A DNA stretch of 64,000 nt from Bacillus sp. ISL-45 (GCF_018613195.1 NZ_JAGGQQ010000019.1:1-64000), one strand, 5' to 3'; counted from the first letter of the stretch, positions 53,272-62,699 are shown. Notes: generated by a model not told the origin, from the sequence alone. Made by a program: numbers and translations.

Positions 53272-53661
53272 ATGGGGAAAGCTAGGCAAACATTTAAAAA
53301 GCGGATGAGCAAAATCAAAGAAGACATCTTTATTGTAGCTGAGGCATACAAACATCCCGATACACCTTTTTATACAAAACTAATCGCAATAATAGTTGTC
53401 GCCTATGCCTTCAGTCCCATCGATTTAATTCCTGACTTTATCCCGTTCCTTGGGTATCTGGACGATTTGATCCTAATCCCCTTAGGAATTGCCATTCTTT
53501 TAAAACTACTGCCAGATCAGGTTATACAGGATTCACGTGAAAAAGTGGCTGCTGCAGGGAAGGTAAAACAGAAGAATTGGATAGCAGGTGCGGTGATCAT
53601 CCTGCTGTGGGCTCTTTTGTTATATTGGCTTGTTAATTTTATTGTTATTAAGTTGATATAG
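53272..53661 (+). CDS. YkvA-family (DUF1232) membrane protein
   Basis: A 129-residue protein with the DUF1232 signature AYAFSPIDLIPDFIPFLGYLDD (about residues 44-65) and a C-terminal membrane helix (about 105-127). The function of the family is unknown. ATG follows CCGGAGGGAATATT. Confidence 0.85.
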   Translation: MGKARQTFKKRMSKIKEDIFIVAEAYKHPDTPFYTKLIAIIVVAYAFSPIDLIPDFIPFLGYLDDLILIPLGIAILLKLLPDQVIQDSREKVAAAGKVKQKNWIAGAVIILLWALLLYWLVNFIVIKLI

Positions 53662-54041
53662 AAACCTTTTATCATCTTATACATAGAGATTATTATTGAA
53701 TTTATTGTAGGTGATGGCATGATAGGCTTAGAAAAAAACCTTTACAGAATACAAATAATAATAGATACACAATACTTTACTGAGTATTCATTTCTTGTAA
53801 TGAGGAATTTAACTCCATTTAGCAGGTCAAAAAAGGAATTACTGGAACTGTCTTCATGAAGTGGGGGCGGAAATATTTCACTCCCGATATAAACCAATCA
53901 GGAATTGAAGATTTTACAGCTCCAGATCAGCCACATATTCTGATCCCGTACAAAAAAGTTGGTAAACCGGTATAAAATTATAGGCTGAGTTGAACATCAT
54001 TTAAGAAATACAAATAATACAGAATAAATTTACCCTATTAT
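53662..54041. other. Intergenic region with a short protein-like remnant
   Basis: The plus-strand frame 53856-53975 reads a protein-like 39-residue stretch (MKWGRKYFTPDINQSGIEDF, ending IPYKKVGKPV) with no ribosome site, probably the C-terminal remnant of a lost gene. The rest holds nothing recognisable. Confidence 0.35.
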
Positions 54042-54350
54042 TTAGTAACTTTTATATCTTACATACTCATAGTTTGAAGTGGGGATCTGTTTTAGGATCT
54101 TGCCTTCCTGGTCACGGTGAATTTCATATTCCCTGTAGGTTTCAACGATATATCCGTCTACCTCCTTGTCGAGAGACTCTATGTGCAGGTACTCAAATTC
54201 AGGTAAGATAGTCTCTAAAATGTCATTGTGGACACTGGCGTCGGTCTCCAAATATTCGAGCTCAGCGTTTTTTTGGACATTTGGGGGATAGGCAAAAACC
54301 AGGTATATACAGAATAGCAAGAGAGCGGATAATCCTAATATTCGCATCAA
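54042..54350 (-). CDS. Hypothetical exported or membrane-anchored protein
   Basis: A 102-residue protein with an N-terminal hydrophobic helix (about 4-20) and an acidic outer domain (ETILPEFEYLHIESLDKEVD). No family recognised. AAGGAGCCATTAAA precedes a TTG-ATG pair; the exact start is uncertain by one codon. Confidence 0.62.
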   Translation of the reverse strand: MMRILGLSALLLFCIYLVFAYPPNVQKNAELEYLETDASVHNDILETILPEFEYLHIESLDKEVDGYIVETYREYEIHRDQEGKILKQIPTSNYEYVRYKSY

Positions 54351-54542
54351 TTTAATGGCTCCTTTTATTCAAGTTACATTAAACCTTATGCCTGTCCAGG
54401 GAGGATTATAACCCGGTGATATTTGTAGATGATTTTCTATGGGCCAGTTTGATGCAAATTCAGTGAAGGGTTATTTACTTTAATGAACTTAAAAACTTAA
54501 ATTTCGATGAACTAGAAAGGATGGACGCTTGGGGGTGTAAAA

Positions 54543-55089
54543 TTAATTTGCTGTCCATTTCTGAATAATGAACCTAGCTGCAATACCAGTGACTATGTAA
54601 AAAGCAAATGAATATATGTATTTCCATTTTAAATATGTAACTGTTCCAAGCATAACTGAAATAGGTTCACCAATAAATGCAAAAATGGCAGCTTGAAAAA
54701 CAAGGGCGATACTAAATGTTTTCCATGTATGAAAATATTGATATATCAACATGCATGACACTGGTATAATGGAAAAGTCGAATGGTAATGCAAGAAGACC
54801 AACTGGAACAAATTTAGTCGGGTAAATCCAAGCACATAATTCACTGCCTAGATCATCAATAAAGGCTGTAAATAATGACAATTAGACCAAAACTCCAAAC
54901 CTTAAGGGTATGCTCTCTATCAAGAAGTTTTACGAATATCATCCATGGTACAACAAAAATAAAGACAAGGAACCACCAACCCCAAGTAAACAAGGAGTGT
55001 TCCAACCAATTTTCAATAGCTAAATTTGAGTATTCTTGTTGATAAAAGAGTAACTCTTTTACTGCGTCATCCAAATAAGCCATCTCCAT
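54543..55089 (-). pseudogene. CBO0543-like membrane protein, frameshifted
   Basis: Two overlapping frames (54856-55089 and 54543-54881) together give one protein: the first ends VIIYSLY and the second begins SLFTAFIDDLGSELCAWIYP, both matching consecutive parts of the roughly 180-residue CBO0543 family (WWFLVFIFVVPWMIF, then PFDFSIIPVSCMLIYQYFHT). A one-base slip near 54870 splits it. Everything else is intact, so this is either a recent mutation or a sequencing indel. Confidence 0.75.
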
Positions 55090-55273
55090 TTTTTTCTTAT
55101 TAGTGTTACATTTTATTTATTAATAATTCAATTTTGCTTTTTAAAATGATGACCGGTCAAACGCTTTATAAGTAAGTAACTCAATATCATTAGCAAGTTA
55201 TAGCTAGTATCATACACAAAGATTGTGAAAATCTTCATTTATAAAAGGCCCAAAAGGTAAGACGCTGCCAATA

Positions 55274-55299
55274 AAAAACTGCCATAAGGCAGTTTTTTT
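55274..55299. terminator. Terminator of the following minus-strand gene
   Basis: AAACTGCC pairs with GGCAGTTT over ATAA, with A and T runs on both sides. Confidence 0.85.
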
Positions 55300-55305
55300 A
55301 AATGT

Positions 55306-55998
55306 TTAATGAAGTCTGTTATTCGCAATATTGTTATCTGCTATATCATTCATTTTTTCCACAGCTTGTTCCGCCATTTCATCGACAATCATGACTACGT
55401 CTGTATCATACTTTTCGATATTCGATACGTTGAATTGAAGTTTCTCTGCATAAGGGGCTGGTCTATTCATCATAAAGGCGGAAGTTTCCTCACAATATTT
55501 ATCACGGGCTTCTTCTGCACTTAATTTGCCTGTTACAATATCATTCATTAAATTAAGAGCAAGAATATTGGCTGCCTCCATATCACAACGGGAAGATACT
55601 TCTCCTCTTGTTCTCTCAACGATGACACTGCCATCAAATTTCGCAAGTTCACTGAACATCTCAGGCGGAACGGTGTAGTTGATATAATTTTCAATTACAT
55701 CGGTGTGAGGCTGTGGAAAGTCGTGTGGAATTTCATCACGATAAACAATGGTGCGCTTCCATGGTCCATTGTTATACCAGATCAGCCTGCTCTGGGTTGC
55801 CTCGTTAGGCGGACCATATTGTTGGATTGTATGATTTGCTTGGTTTTTAGACATAGCGTTCCAATCATTTATAATACTTTCGACCATGTTTATCCCGACT
55901 ACAGTATCGGTCGTCTTTTCAGCACCTCCGAAGGTTTGTACCTTTAAATCACTTCCCATTGCTGTTACCGCAGTTTTTAATTTTTCTTCTTGTTCCAA
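55306..55998 (-). CDS. Hypothetical cytoplasmic protein
   Basis: A 230-residue soluble protein without signal or membrane segments. Distinct blocks are INMVESIINDWNAMSKNQ, a YGPPNEAT turn followed by WYNNGPWKRTIVYRDE, and a helical C-terminus. I do not recognise the family. TTG at 55998 follows AGAGGGATATATT. It stands alone with a terminator. Confidence 0.65.
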   Translation of the reverse strand: MEQEEKLKTAVTAMGSDLKVQTFGGAEKTTDTVVGINMVESIINDWNAMSKNQANHTIQQYGPPNEATQSRLIWYNNGPWKRTIVYRDEIPHDFPQPHTDVIENYINYTVPPEMFSELAKFDGSVIVERTRGEVSSRCDMEAANILALNLMNDIVTGKLSAEEARDKYCEETSAFMMNRPAPYAEKLQFNVSNIEKYDTDVVMIVDEMAEQAVEKMNDIADNNIANNRLH

Positions 55999-56240
55999 AA
56001 TATATCCCTCTTCTCATATATAGTTTTTTTATTTTTTGATAGGTATGCACGATATATACCGTTTCTTTTTTTAATTCAGCTTAAGGGTGCAGTGAAATTA
56101 AAAATACGTCCAAGAAATGAAGGTATTTGACTATCTACGGGAAAGAACATGGAGCTTCAAGAATTCTTAGGTAACATCAAAGCAGAGTTTAGTAAGAATC
56201 TAGCAAAGAGAGAATTGGCCTTTTTCTACGACAGTACTAG

Positions 56241-56274
56241 AGTGAAAAGACCAATTAGTCTTTTCACTTTTTTA
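56241..56274 (+). terminator. Isolated terminator
   Basis: AGTGAAAAGAC pairs perfectly with GTCTTTTCACT, followed by a T run; no convincing gene precedes it. Confidence 0.75.
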
Positions 56275-56379
56275 TGTACTGGGAATATTGGCAGTAGGCA
56301 GTAAATCTGGACAAAAACGAGCATTGCCAGAGTTTTGCAAAACAATAAAAGGATAAAACGAAATTAAACAAACAATCGT

Positions 56380-56430
56380 TTGACCGTTTGTCGATTTTTA
56401 ACATATACTTATAATCAAACGAATATTTGA
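56380..56430 (+). promoter_or_regulatory. cadCA promoter and CadC operator
   Basis: TTGACC, 18 bases and TATACT form a promoter. Directly downstream, TCAAACGAATATTTGA (56415-56430) is a dyad very like the known cad operator of staphylococcal CadC (TCAAATAAATATTTGA type). This fits autorepression by the ArsR-family regulator, released by Cd, Zn or Pb. Confidence 0.7.
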
Positions 56431-56449
56431 ATAAAGGGTGGTGAATGAG

Positions 56450-56821
56450 TTGAAGCAAATCAAAGATATGTGTGAGATCACCTGTGTGGATGAGGGAAAA
56501 GTATCTCGAGTAAAAAATTCTCTTTCTCAGCAAAATACAATGGCTGTAGCTCAGATATTTAAAGCATTGGCCGATGATACAAGAATTAAAATTGCCTTCT
56601 CATTAAGTGAGGAAGATGAGCTTTGTGTCTGTGATGTTGCCAATATCGTCGGCTGCTCCACAGCAACTGCCTCGCACCATCTAAGGCTTTTGCGGAATTT
56701 AGGCCTGGCTAAATATCGCAAAGAGGGCAAGCTGGTGTTCTATTCACTCGACGATGAGCATGTAAAGCAATTGATCCAGGTTGCTTTTGCCCACCAGAAG
56801 GAGGTTCAATCACATGAGTAA
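56450..56821 (+). CDS. cadC: CadC-type ArsR-family metal-sensing repressor
   Basis: A 123-residue winged-helix repressor. It keeps the CadC cadmium/lead site cysteines: Cys8 and Cys12 near the N-terminus (MCEITC) and Cys59/Cys61 in ELCVCD, plus the C-terminal DDEH...H helix used for the zinc site. The DNA-recognition helix is ATASHHLRLL. TTG at 56450 follows GGGTGGTGAATGAG. Its stop overlaps the ATG of the ATPase gene, so the two are coupled. Confidence 0.92.
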   Translation: MKQIKDMCEITCVDEGKVSRVKNSLSQQNTMAVAQIFKALADDTRIKIAFSLSEEDELCVCDVANIVGCSTATASHHLRLLRNLGLAKYRKEGKLVFYSLDDEHVKQLIQVAFAHQKEVQSHE

Positions 56822-58946
56822 TGCTATGACAGAAAAAGATGTGCAAAAAAGTGTATACCGTGTCCAGGGTTTTACCTGAGCAGGCTGTGCCACAAAGTTC
56901 GAAACGAACGTAAAACACCTGGATGGTGTTTCTGATGCAAGTGTAAATTTCGGCGCCTCGAAGCTGACGGTATATGGAAATACAACGATAGAAGAGCTTG
57001 AAAAAGCTGGGGCTTTTGAAAATATAAAGGTCATTCCCGAGAAACAGCGATTCGAAGAAAAGAAAGAGCCTTTCTTACAAAAACATAGTCCGGTCATTGG
57101 ATCTCTGATCTTTCTGATTATAGGCTGGATGGCAGGAGAATTGAACGGAGAAGGCAGCGTTCCATCTGTTTTGGCTTACGCAGCCTCCATGCTGATTGGC
57201 GGGTCCCGCCTGTTTCTGACTGGATTGAAGAACCTTGGCCGGCTTGAGTTTGATATGAAAACACTGATGACCATTGCTGTGATTGGTGCTGCGGCCATTG
57301 GCGAATGGGGGGAAGGGGCCATGGTAGTCATCCTTTTTGCAATCAGTGAGGCGCTTGAAACGTATTCAATGGATAAAGCAAGACAGTCCATTCGGTCACT
57401 GATGAATATCGCTCCTAAAGAAGCATTGATCCGCAGAGGAAATCAAGAACAACTGGTGAAAGTGGATGATATTGAAATCGGAGATATCATGATCGTCAAG
57501 CCAGGGAAAAAAATTGCTATGGATGGAATGGTGGTAAAAGGAATTTCATCTGTCAATCAGGCGGCAATAACCGGTGAATCAATACCTGTAGCAAAAGAAA
57601 GCGAGGATGAAGTATTTGCCGGAACCTTGAATGAGGAAGGCGTCCTTGAAGTCAGAGTGACAAAGCGAGTGGATGATACAACTATTGCTAAAATCATTCA
57701 CCTTGTCGAGGAAGCGCAGGCAGAACGTGCTCCTTCCCAGGCATTTGTTGACCGGTTCGCAAAATATTATACTCCGTTAATTATGTTGATTGCATTAGGG
57801 GTTGCGATAGTTCCTCCTTTGTTATCAGGAGCAGATTGGAGCTCATGGATTTATCAAGGTCTGGCAGTATTGGTTGTTGGCTGCCCATGCGCCCTGATCA
57901 TTTCTACACCTGTTTCGATTGTGACTGCCATCGGAAATGCAGCGCGAAACGGGGTGCTGATCAAAGGTGGAATCCATCTGGAAGAAATGGGTGCAATCAA
58001 AGCAATCGCTTTTGATAAGACCGGCACTTTGACAAAAGGCGTTCCTGTTGTCACAGATTATCTGCCGCAAAAAGCCGAAGATTCTAATGAATTATTAAAG
58101 ATTATTGCTGCCCTAGAAAACAATTCCCAGCATCCATTGGCCTCCTCCATCATGAGGAAAGCCGAGGAAGAGAACCTATCCTACCAAGGTATGGCGGTAG
58201 AAGGATTTAACTCTATAACAGGCAAAGGCATTAAAGGAGAGGTCAATGGAACAGCCTATTATGTGGGCAGCCCTAATTTATTTGAAGAGCTGAACGGCAT
58301 TCCTTCCAGCATAAAAGAACAGATATCAAGTTTGCAAAACGAAGGCAAAACAGTAATGGTTGCCGGAACATCCCAATCTGTTCTGGCTTTAATTGCAGTG
58401 GCTGACAAAATGAGGGAGAACACTCATAAAGTGATCAAGAGTCTACATGATTTGGGCATTCAAAAGACCATCATGCTGACTGGAGATAACGAAGGTACAG
58501 CACGCGCGATTGGAAAAGAAGCCGGGGTTACGGATGTTAAAGCAGACCTGCTTCCTCAAGATAAATTGAGTTATATAAAAGAATTTAGAAGTCAGTATGA
58601 TCGGGTTGCAATGGTGGGGGATGGTGTGAATGATGCACCTGCACTTGCGGCTTCCACGGTTGGAGTTGCCATGGGAGGAGCCGGAACAGACACAGCGCTG
58701 GAAATTGCTGATATTGCCCTAATGGCAGATGACCTAGGCAAACTTCCTTTCACGGTGAAATTAAGCAGAAGAGCGTTAAATATCATTAAACAAAACATTA
58801 CCTTTTCATTAGGGATTAAACTGGTTGCTCTGTTGCTTGTCATTCCTGGCTGGCTAACGCTATGGATCGCGATTTTTGCCGATATGGGGGCGACTCTGAT
58901 TGTAACACTCAATGCATTGCGGCTTCTTGGAGTAAAAGATAAGTAA
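56814..58946 (+). CDS. cadA: CadA/ZntA-type P1B ATPase with selenocysteine in the HMA domain
   Basis: From the ATG at 56814 (overlapping cadC) the frame encodes 710 residues interrupted only by TGA at 56877-56879. That codon falls on the first cysteine of the heavy-metal-associated motif: GFT-U22-A-G-C25-A-T, where relatives have GxTCxxCA. The ATPase is otherwise complete: CPC transport motif (GCPCAL, about 357), DKTGTLTK phosphorylation site (about 402), the conserved HP (QHPLASS) and GDGVNDAP. It exports Cd2+, Zn2+ or Pb2+. If TGA were a stop, translation would restart only at 57129 and lose the HMA domain. Hairpin candidates for a SECIS lie at 56897 and 56913. Confidence 0.88.
56897..56931 (+). 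promoter_or_regulatory. Candidate SECIS hairpins of cadA
   Basis: Two stems follow the UGA. GTTC/GAAC with loop GAAAC begins 18 bases after it and has G first in the loop. AAACACC/GGTGTTT with loop TGGAT begins 34 bases after it. The first fits the usual bacterial spacing better; the second is the stronger stem. Confidence 0.5.
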
Positions 58947-58972
58947 GGCTTCCTACACTGGGAAGCCTTTCC
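58946..58972 (+). terminator. Hairpin after cadA
   Basis: AGGCTTCC pairs with GGAAGCCT over a short loop; the T run is short, so readthrough into the methyltransferase is possible. Confidence 0.6.
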
Positions 58973-58988
58973 TGTAGGAGGAGAATAT

Positions 58989-59621
58989 ATGAACAACACA
59001 TGGAACCGGTTTATATATAAATGCGCGGCACCGTTTTATGACAGACTTTTCAATTCGGGGATATTTTTAAAAGCAAGAAAGCAAATATTTAAAGATATTG
59101 ACGTGAAATCTGGAAGTAAGATACTATTTGTAGGCGTTGGAACGGGGGCTGACTTGCCCTATTTATTGAATAATGGGCATGAAATAACGGCAATCGATTA
59201 TTCAGAGGATATGTTGAGAATGGCGCAAGAGACCTATCGGGACTCTTCGATTACATTTCTACGGATGGATGCCCAACATCTCGATTTTGAAAAAGAATCC
59301 TTTGATTTTGTCATTGGCAGCTTGATATTAAGCGTAGTCCCCGATCCTCAGCAAGCTTTCAGGGAAATCATTAGGGTATTAAAAAGCAATGGTAGATTTT
59401 TAATCTTCGATAAGTTCGTCCCTGCCAATAAAAAAGTCCCCGTTCGGCAACGGCTGCTTCGGCCTTTGGTAAAACTGTTCGGAACCGATATTGGACTGGA
59501 TTTTAATTTAATCCACGCCCCTGTTTCGGATGAATCAATAATCTTACAAGATGAGGAAGTAATGCTAAACGGACTATACCGGAGAATCACAGGAGTTAAG
59601 AGGAGAGAGAAAGGAATTTAA
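58989..59621 (+). CDS. Class I SAM-dependent methyltransferase
   Basis: A 210-residue methyltransferase of the UbiE/type-11 group. Motif I is LFVGVGTGADLPYL (about 39-52), the acidic loop is AIDYSEDML and motif IV is DFVIGSLILSVVPDP. The N-terminal FIYKCAAPFYDRLF helix resembles phospholipid or quinone methyltransferases. Substrate unknown. ATG follows TAGGAGGAGAATAT. It sits 42 bases after cadA, so a link to metal resistance is possible but unproved. Confidence 0.85.
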   Translation: MNNTWNRFIYKCAAPFYDRLFNSGIFLKARKQIFKDIDVKSGSKILFVGVGTGADLPYLLNNGHEITAIDYSEDMLRMAQETYRDSSITFLRMDAQHLDFEKESFDFVIGSLILSVVPDPQQAFREIIRVLKSNGRFLIFDKFVPANKKVPVRQRLLRPLVKLFGTDIGLDFNLIHAPVSDESIILQDEEVMLNGLYRRITGVKRREKGI

Positions 59622-59722
59622 ATCCTTGTATTTCTATGGATTTATAATAGTATAATATAAAAATTGAGTAATCTTAAAATCTTGCTTTGCAAACAATCTA
59701 AATAACATGTCAGGAGCACCTA

Positions 59723-60265
59723 ATGTCAAAAACCTTTTTTTTACTCGTTCTTTTGTTAACAATACCTTTTTCCGCATATGCACATTCTGAACTCAAATCT
59801 TCGATGCCGGAGGCGAACCAGATTCTGACCGAAGATCTACATGAAGTGAGTCTGACCTTTGCAGGGAAAATTGAATCATTAAGCACGATGACGTTAACTA
59901 AGGATAACAGGGAGCAATCTTTCAAGAATATTAGTATACAAGGCAATCAAATGAAAGGGTTCTTGGAAACACCTCTTGAATCAGGAACTTATATCATTAA
60001 TTGGGAAATTGCTGGGGAGGATGGCCATCCAATCACTGGTAAAATTCCTTTCACTGTCCAAAAGAAACAGGGGGCGGCGGTTGACTCAGATATTGAGAAA
60101 CCAGGCGGAGGACAGGAAATAGATACAGAGAAAGTGAAAGAGGGTATAGAACATCCTTTAACTAAGCCTAACTTGCCAATGACATCCGCTGGATACATTA
60201 TCCCGATTGTCGCACTTGGGTTGTTGGGACTAGGGCTGTTCTTCCTGTTTGGAAGGAATAGATAA
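59723..60265 (+). CDS. copC: CopC-domain copper resistance protein
   Basis: A 180-residue exported protein: signal peptide ending SAYA, then a CopC beta-sandwich beginning with the copper-binding HSELKSSMPEANQ and containing the EDGHPITGKIPFTV signature, a charged linker (GGGQEIDTEKVKEG) and a C-terminal membrane helix. It binds copper outside the membrane and hands it to CopD. ATG follows AGGAGCACCTA. copD starts directly after it. Confidence 0.9.
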   Translation: MSKTFFLLVLLLTIPFSAYAHSELKSSMPEANQILTEDLHEVSLTFAGKIESLSTMTLTKDNREQSFKNISIQGNQMKGFLETPLESGTYIINWEIAGEDGHPITGKIPFTVQKKQGAAVDSDIEKPGGGQEIDTEKVKEGIEHPLTKPNLPMTSAGYIIPIVALGLLGLGLFFLFGRNR

Positions 60266-60266
60266 A

Positions 60267-61343
60267 ATGATTGCTTTGACCCCGCTCTCAGAATTAGGCT
60301 CTTATCTTGTCTTTTCTATTTTAGCTGGACATGTGGCTTTGCAATTTGTGCCATTATCAAAGAAGCCGGCAATTCATATACCTAAAAAAGTTTTACTGCT
60401 ATCCTGTTTAGGCATTTATTTATTTACTTTTGGACCAGTCGCCCAAGTGATATCCTATTTCAGCGGCAGTGTTGGGTTTACACTCGCAGTATATTCTGTT
60501 TTGACGGATTTTGAAGTGGGAAAGGCATGGCTGTTTATTGGATTGATGTCTGTTCTTTTATGGTTTTCCCTTTTATTTAATGCATCTAAATATATACAGG
60601 CAGCCATACTGCTGTTAATGATTCTGGCGGTTGGATACGCAAGCCATGTCGCTTCGCTTTCGGGTTGGGCAGGCTTCTCATCCCATTCCATCCACTTTCT
60701 GGCGGTTACTCTCTGGATAGGGATATTATTTCATGTTGCCTGGTTTGCCAAAGATCAATCCAATTGGTCAAGTTTCTTAAGCTGGTTTACTCCTTTTGCA
60801 ATCACTAGCTTTTTGATTATCTTAATAAGCGGCCTGACTCTTATGTCCTATGTAGTTAAGCCCGAAGACTATGTCAGTTCCTGGGCTGTGCCGTATGGCC
60901 ACACCTTGCTATTAAAACATATAAGCATTATTCCGATCTTATTTTTCGCATTTTTGAACGGCCTGCTGGCGAGAAAATCCAGATTCAGTGATTACTTTGA
61001 TCCGAGTCCCTGGCTGAAAATTGAAAGTATTATGATCTTGATGGCGTTCTATTTTACTTCCATATTGGGAACATTGTCTCCGCCACATGAGGTGGACTTT
61101 ACAATCAAGACAGAGGGTGCATTTCCTTGGGTTGAGTGGATCCTGGGGATTAATATACTTTCAACACAGACACTTGAATTTATCCCAATGCTGCCATCCA
61201 TACTGCTATTCATTATTTCAATCTTGTTTTTAACCCTTATTTTCATTAGTTTCAAAAAGGTAAAACCATTGGTTGCCCTTTTCTTTGGACTAAGTTTTAT
61301 TTTTGCCATGTATTTTGGCTTATTGCTGTCTCTATCTTTTTGA
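60267..61343 (+). CDS. copD: CopD-family copper import membrane protein
   Basis: A 358-residue polytopic protein of the CopD family (about nine helices) with the conserved histidine/tryptophan region SHSIHFLAVTLWIGILFHVAWF in the middle and GTLSPPHEVDF later. CopD is thought to move copper inward with CopC. ATG at 60267 follows TGGAAGGAATAGATAAA, one base after the copC stop, so translation is coupled. It ends at a strong terminator. Confidence 0.88.
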   Translation: MIALTPLSELGSYLVFSILAGHVALQFVPLSKKPAIHIPKKVLLLSCLGIYLFTFGPVAQVISYFSGSVGFTLAVYSVLTDFEVGKAWLFIGLMSVLLWFSLLFNASKYIQAAILLLMILAVGYASHVASLSGWAGFSSHSIHFLAVTLWIGILFHVAWFAKDQSNWSSFLSWFTPFAITSFLIILISGLTLMSYVVKPEDYVSSWAVPYGHTLLLKHISIIPILFFAFLNGLLARKSRFSDYFDPSPWLKIESIMILMAFYFTSILGTLSPPHEVDFTIKTEGAFPWVEWILGINILSTQTLEFIPMLPSILLFIISILFLTLIFISFKKVKPLVALFFGLSFIFAMYFGLLLSLSF

Positions 61344-61372
61344 TTTTTAGGATGGGTTCCTTAAAGCCAGGG

Positions 61373-61404
61373 AAAAGCAAGCCGGCTTTTGCGGCTTGCT
61401 TTTA
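61373..61404 (+). terminator. Terminator of copCD
   Basis: AAAAGCAAGCCG pairs perfectly with CGGCTTGCTTTT. Confidence 0.88.
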
Positions 61405-61604
61405 AAGGGAGTTTCTATTCTGTTAAGGCATAAATCCGAGTCAATCTCCGTCTTGTTTTTTGCTGACTGGCATCATGAAGATTATTTTCAAAATTTAATC
61501 GGGGCTGTAGAAGCCAAAAATTGACCAGGAGTTAAGCAACAAATTATTGTTCTTTTTATTTGAAAAGTGATACTATTACGGAAATTGAAGAAAGGAGTAT
61601 ACCA

Positions 61605-61895
61605 ATGTCACTCCCTTATTTAAAAGAAGCTATAAAGAATGGCGATAATGAAAAGTTGATTCGTTATGTAAGGCTGCACTTTGGTGATGGAAATGAAGAT
61701 GCTGGGCGGAAAGAGATTGATAAGTCTTGGATTGAGGCCCTTAAACTATTGCTGGAATCACCCGAGACAGACCGGGAATTTATTTATGATACACTTGAAA
61801 ATAAAGATGCTGAAACTTTAGCGCATTTATATTTTAGTCTGCATTTTTATCTGCTAAAAAGATCGGGGGAATGGATACATGACGGAAACCTCTAA
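61605..61895 (+). CDS. Small partner protein of the selenoprotein gene
   Basis: A 96-residue acidic, helical protein (begins MSLPYLKEAIKNGDNEKLIR, ends KRSGEWIHDGNL). I do not recognise a family. ATG at 61605 follows AAAGGAGTATACCA. The next gene, a GrdB/PrdB-like selenoprotein, starts 17 bases before this stop, so the two are translationally coupled and the proteins probably work together. Confidence 0.68.
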   Translation: MSLPYLKEAIKNGDNEKLIRYVRLHFGDGNEDAGRKEIDKSWIEALKLLLESPETDREFIYDTLENKDAETLAHLYFSLHFYLLKRSGEWIHDGNL

Positions 61896-62688
61896 AAAAG
61901 GGCAACTGCGTCCCGGCGTGTGGAATACAGTTAACGAGCGTTATCCTGGATCGATGATAACAAAAGATGATTTTGTCCCGTTAGCCTTTTTGGATAAGCC
62001 ATTATCAGAATCTAAATTAACATTCGTAAGTTCAGCTGGTGTACAGCCCGTGGGCACAATGCCTTTTGACACTGTTCATCCTATAGGAGATTATACATAT
62101 CGAAAGGTTCCAACCCATTTAAAACCTGACCAGCTGGAAATTCATCAATTAAAGTACCCCACAATAGGTGCAAATCAGGATATAAATGTGATTTTTCCCA
62201 TTGAACGGTTACAGGAATTAGCTGAAGAAGGAGTCATAGGAGGACTCACGGAAAACTTTTTTTCTTTTATTGGATATAATATGGACCCTGAACAACTTGA
62301 ACGAAAATTAGCGGAAGATATCGCTGAAGCGGTAGTGAAAGATAATGCGGATATAGCTTTATTAAGCCCTGCGTGACCGATTTGACATCAATCTGTCGCG
62401 CTCGTGCAGCGCGCTTTAGAACGAAGGGGAATTCCAACTGTTTCACTATCTGTAGCCCTGGATATAACAGAGCATGCTAAGCCCCCAAGAGCAGTGTTTT
62501 TACCTTTCATGATGGGACACCATTTTGGAGTGCCATATCACAAAGAACTTCAGCGAAAAATTATTATTGAGTCTCTAGAACATTTAGTGCAGGCAAAGAA
62601 AAGTGGAGAGATTAAATTTCCTCCTTTTACCTGGGCAGAAGCAAGAAAAGAAGGTATTAAAATTAAGAAATCAATGGGATTAAAATAA
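61879..62688 (+). CDS. GrdB/PrdB-family selenoprotein with two in-frame UGA codons
   Basis: The frame from 61879 runs 269 codons with TGA at 62374-62376 and 62383-62385. These sit in LLSPA-U166-P-I-U169-HQSV, where cysteine homologues of the glycine/sarcosine/betaine/proline reductase B family have a CPxC-type motif. Both sides match the family: FVSSAGVQPVGTMPFDTVHP before, and ALVQRALERRGIPTVSLSVA then FLPFMMGHHFGVPYHKELQ after. Read as stops, the gene would be cut in two exactly at the redox motif. A GC-rich hairpin at 62397-62413 can serve both UGAs. The role in an aerobic Bacillaceae is unknown; no GrdA, GrdC or PrdA is nearby. Confidence 0.9.
62397..62413 (+). promoter_or_regulatory. Candidate SECIS hairpin of the GrdB/PrdB-like gene
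   Basis: CGCGCT, loop CGTGC, AGCGCG form a strong six-base-pair stem. The loop starts 27 bases after the first UGA and 18 after the second, and has G in second position, all within bacterial SECIS rules. Confidence 0.7.
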
Positions 62689-62699
62689 ATAAACTGTTC

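Larger units (their letters stand above)
55999..56449. other. Region upstream of cadC
   Basis: Contains the terminator at 56241 and the cadC promoter-operator at 56380-56430. A 51-codon frame from 56149 runs through the hairpin and has only a weak ribosome site, so I do not call it. Confidence 0.4.
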
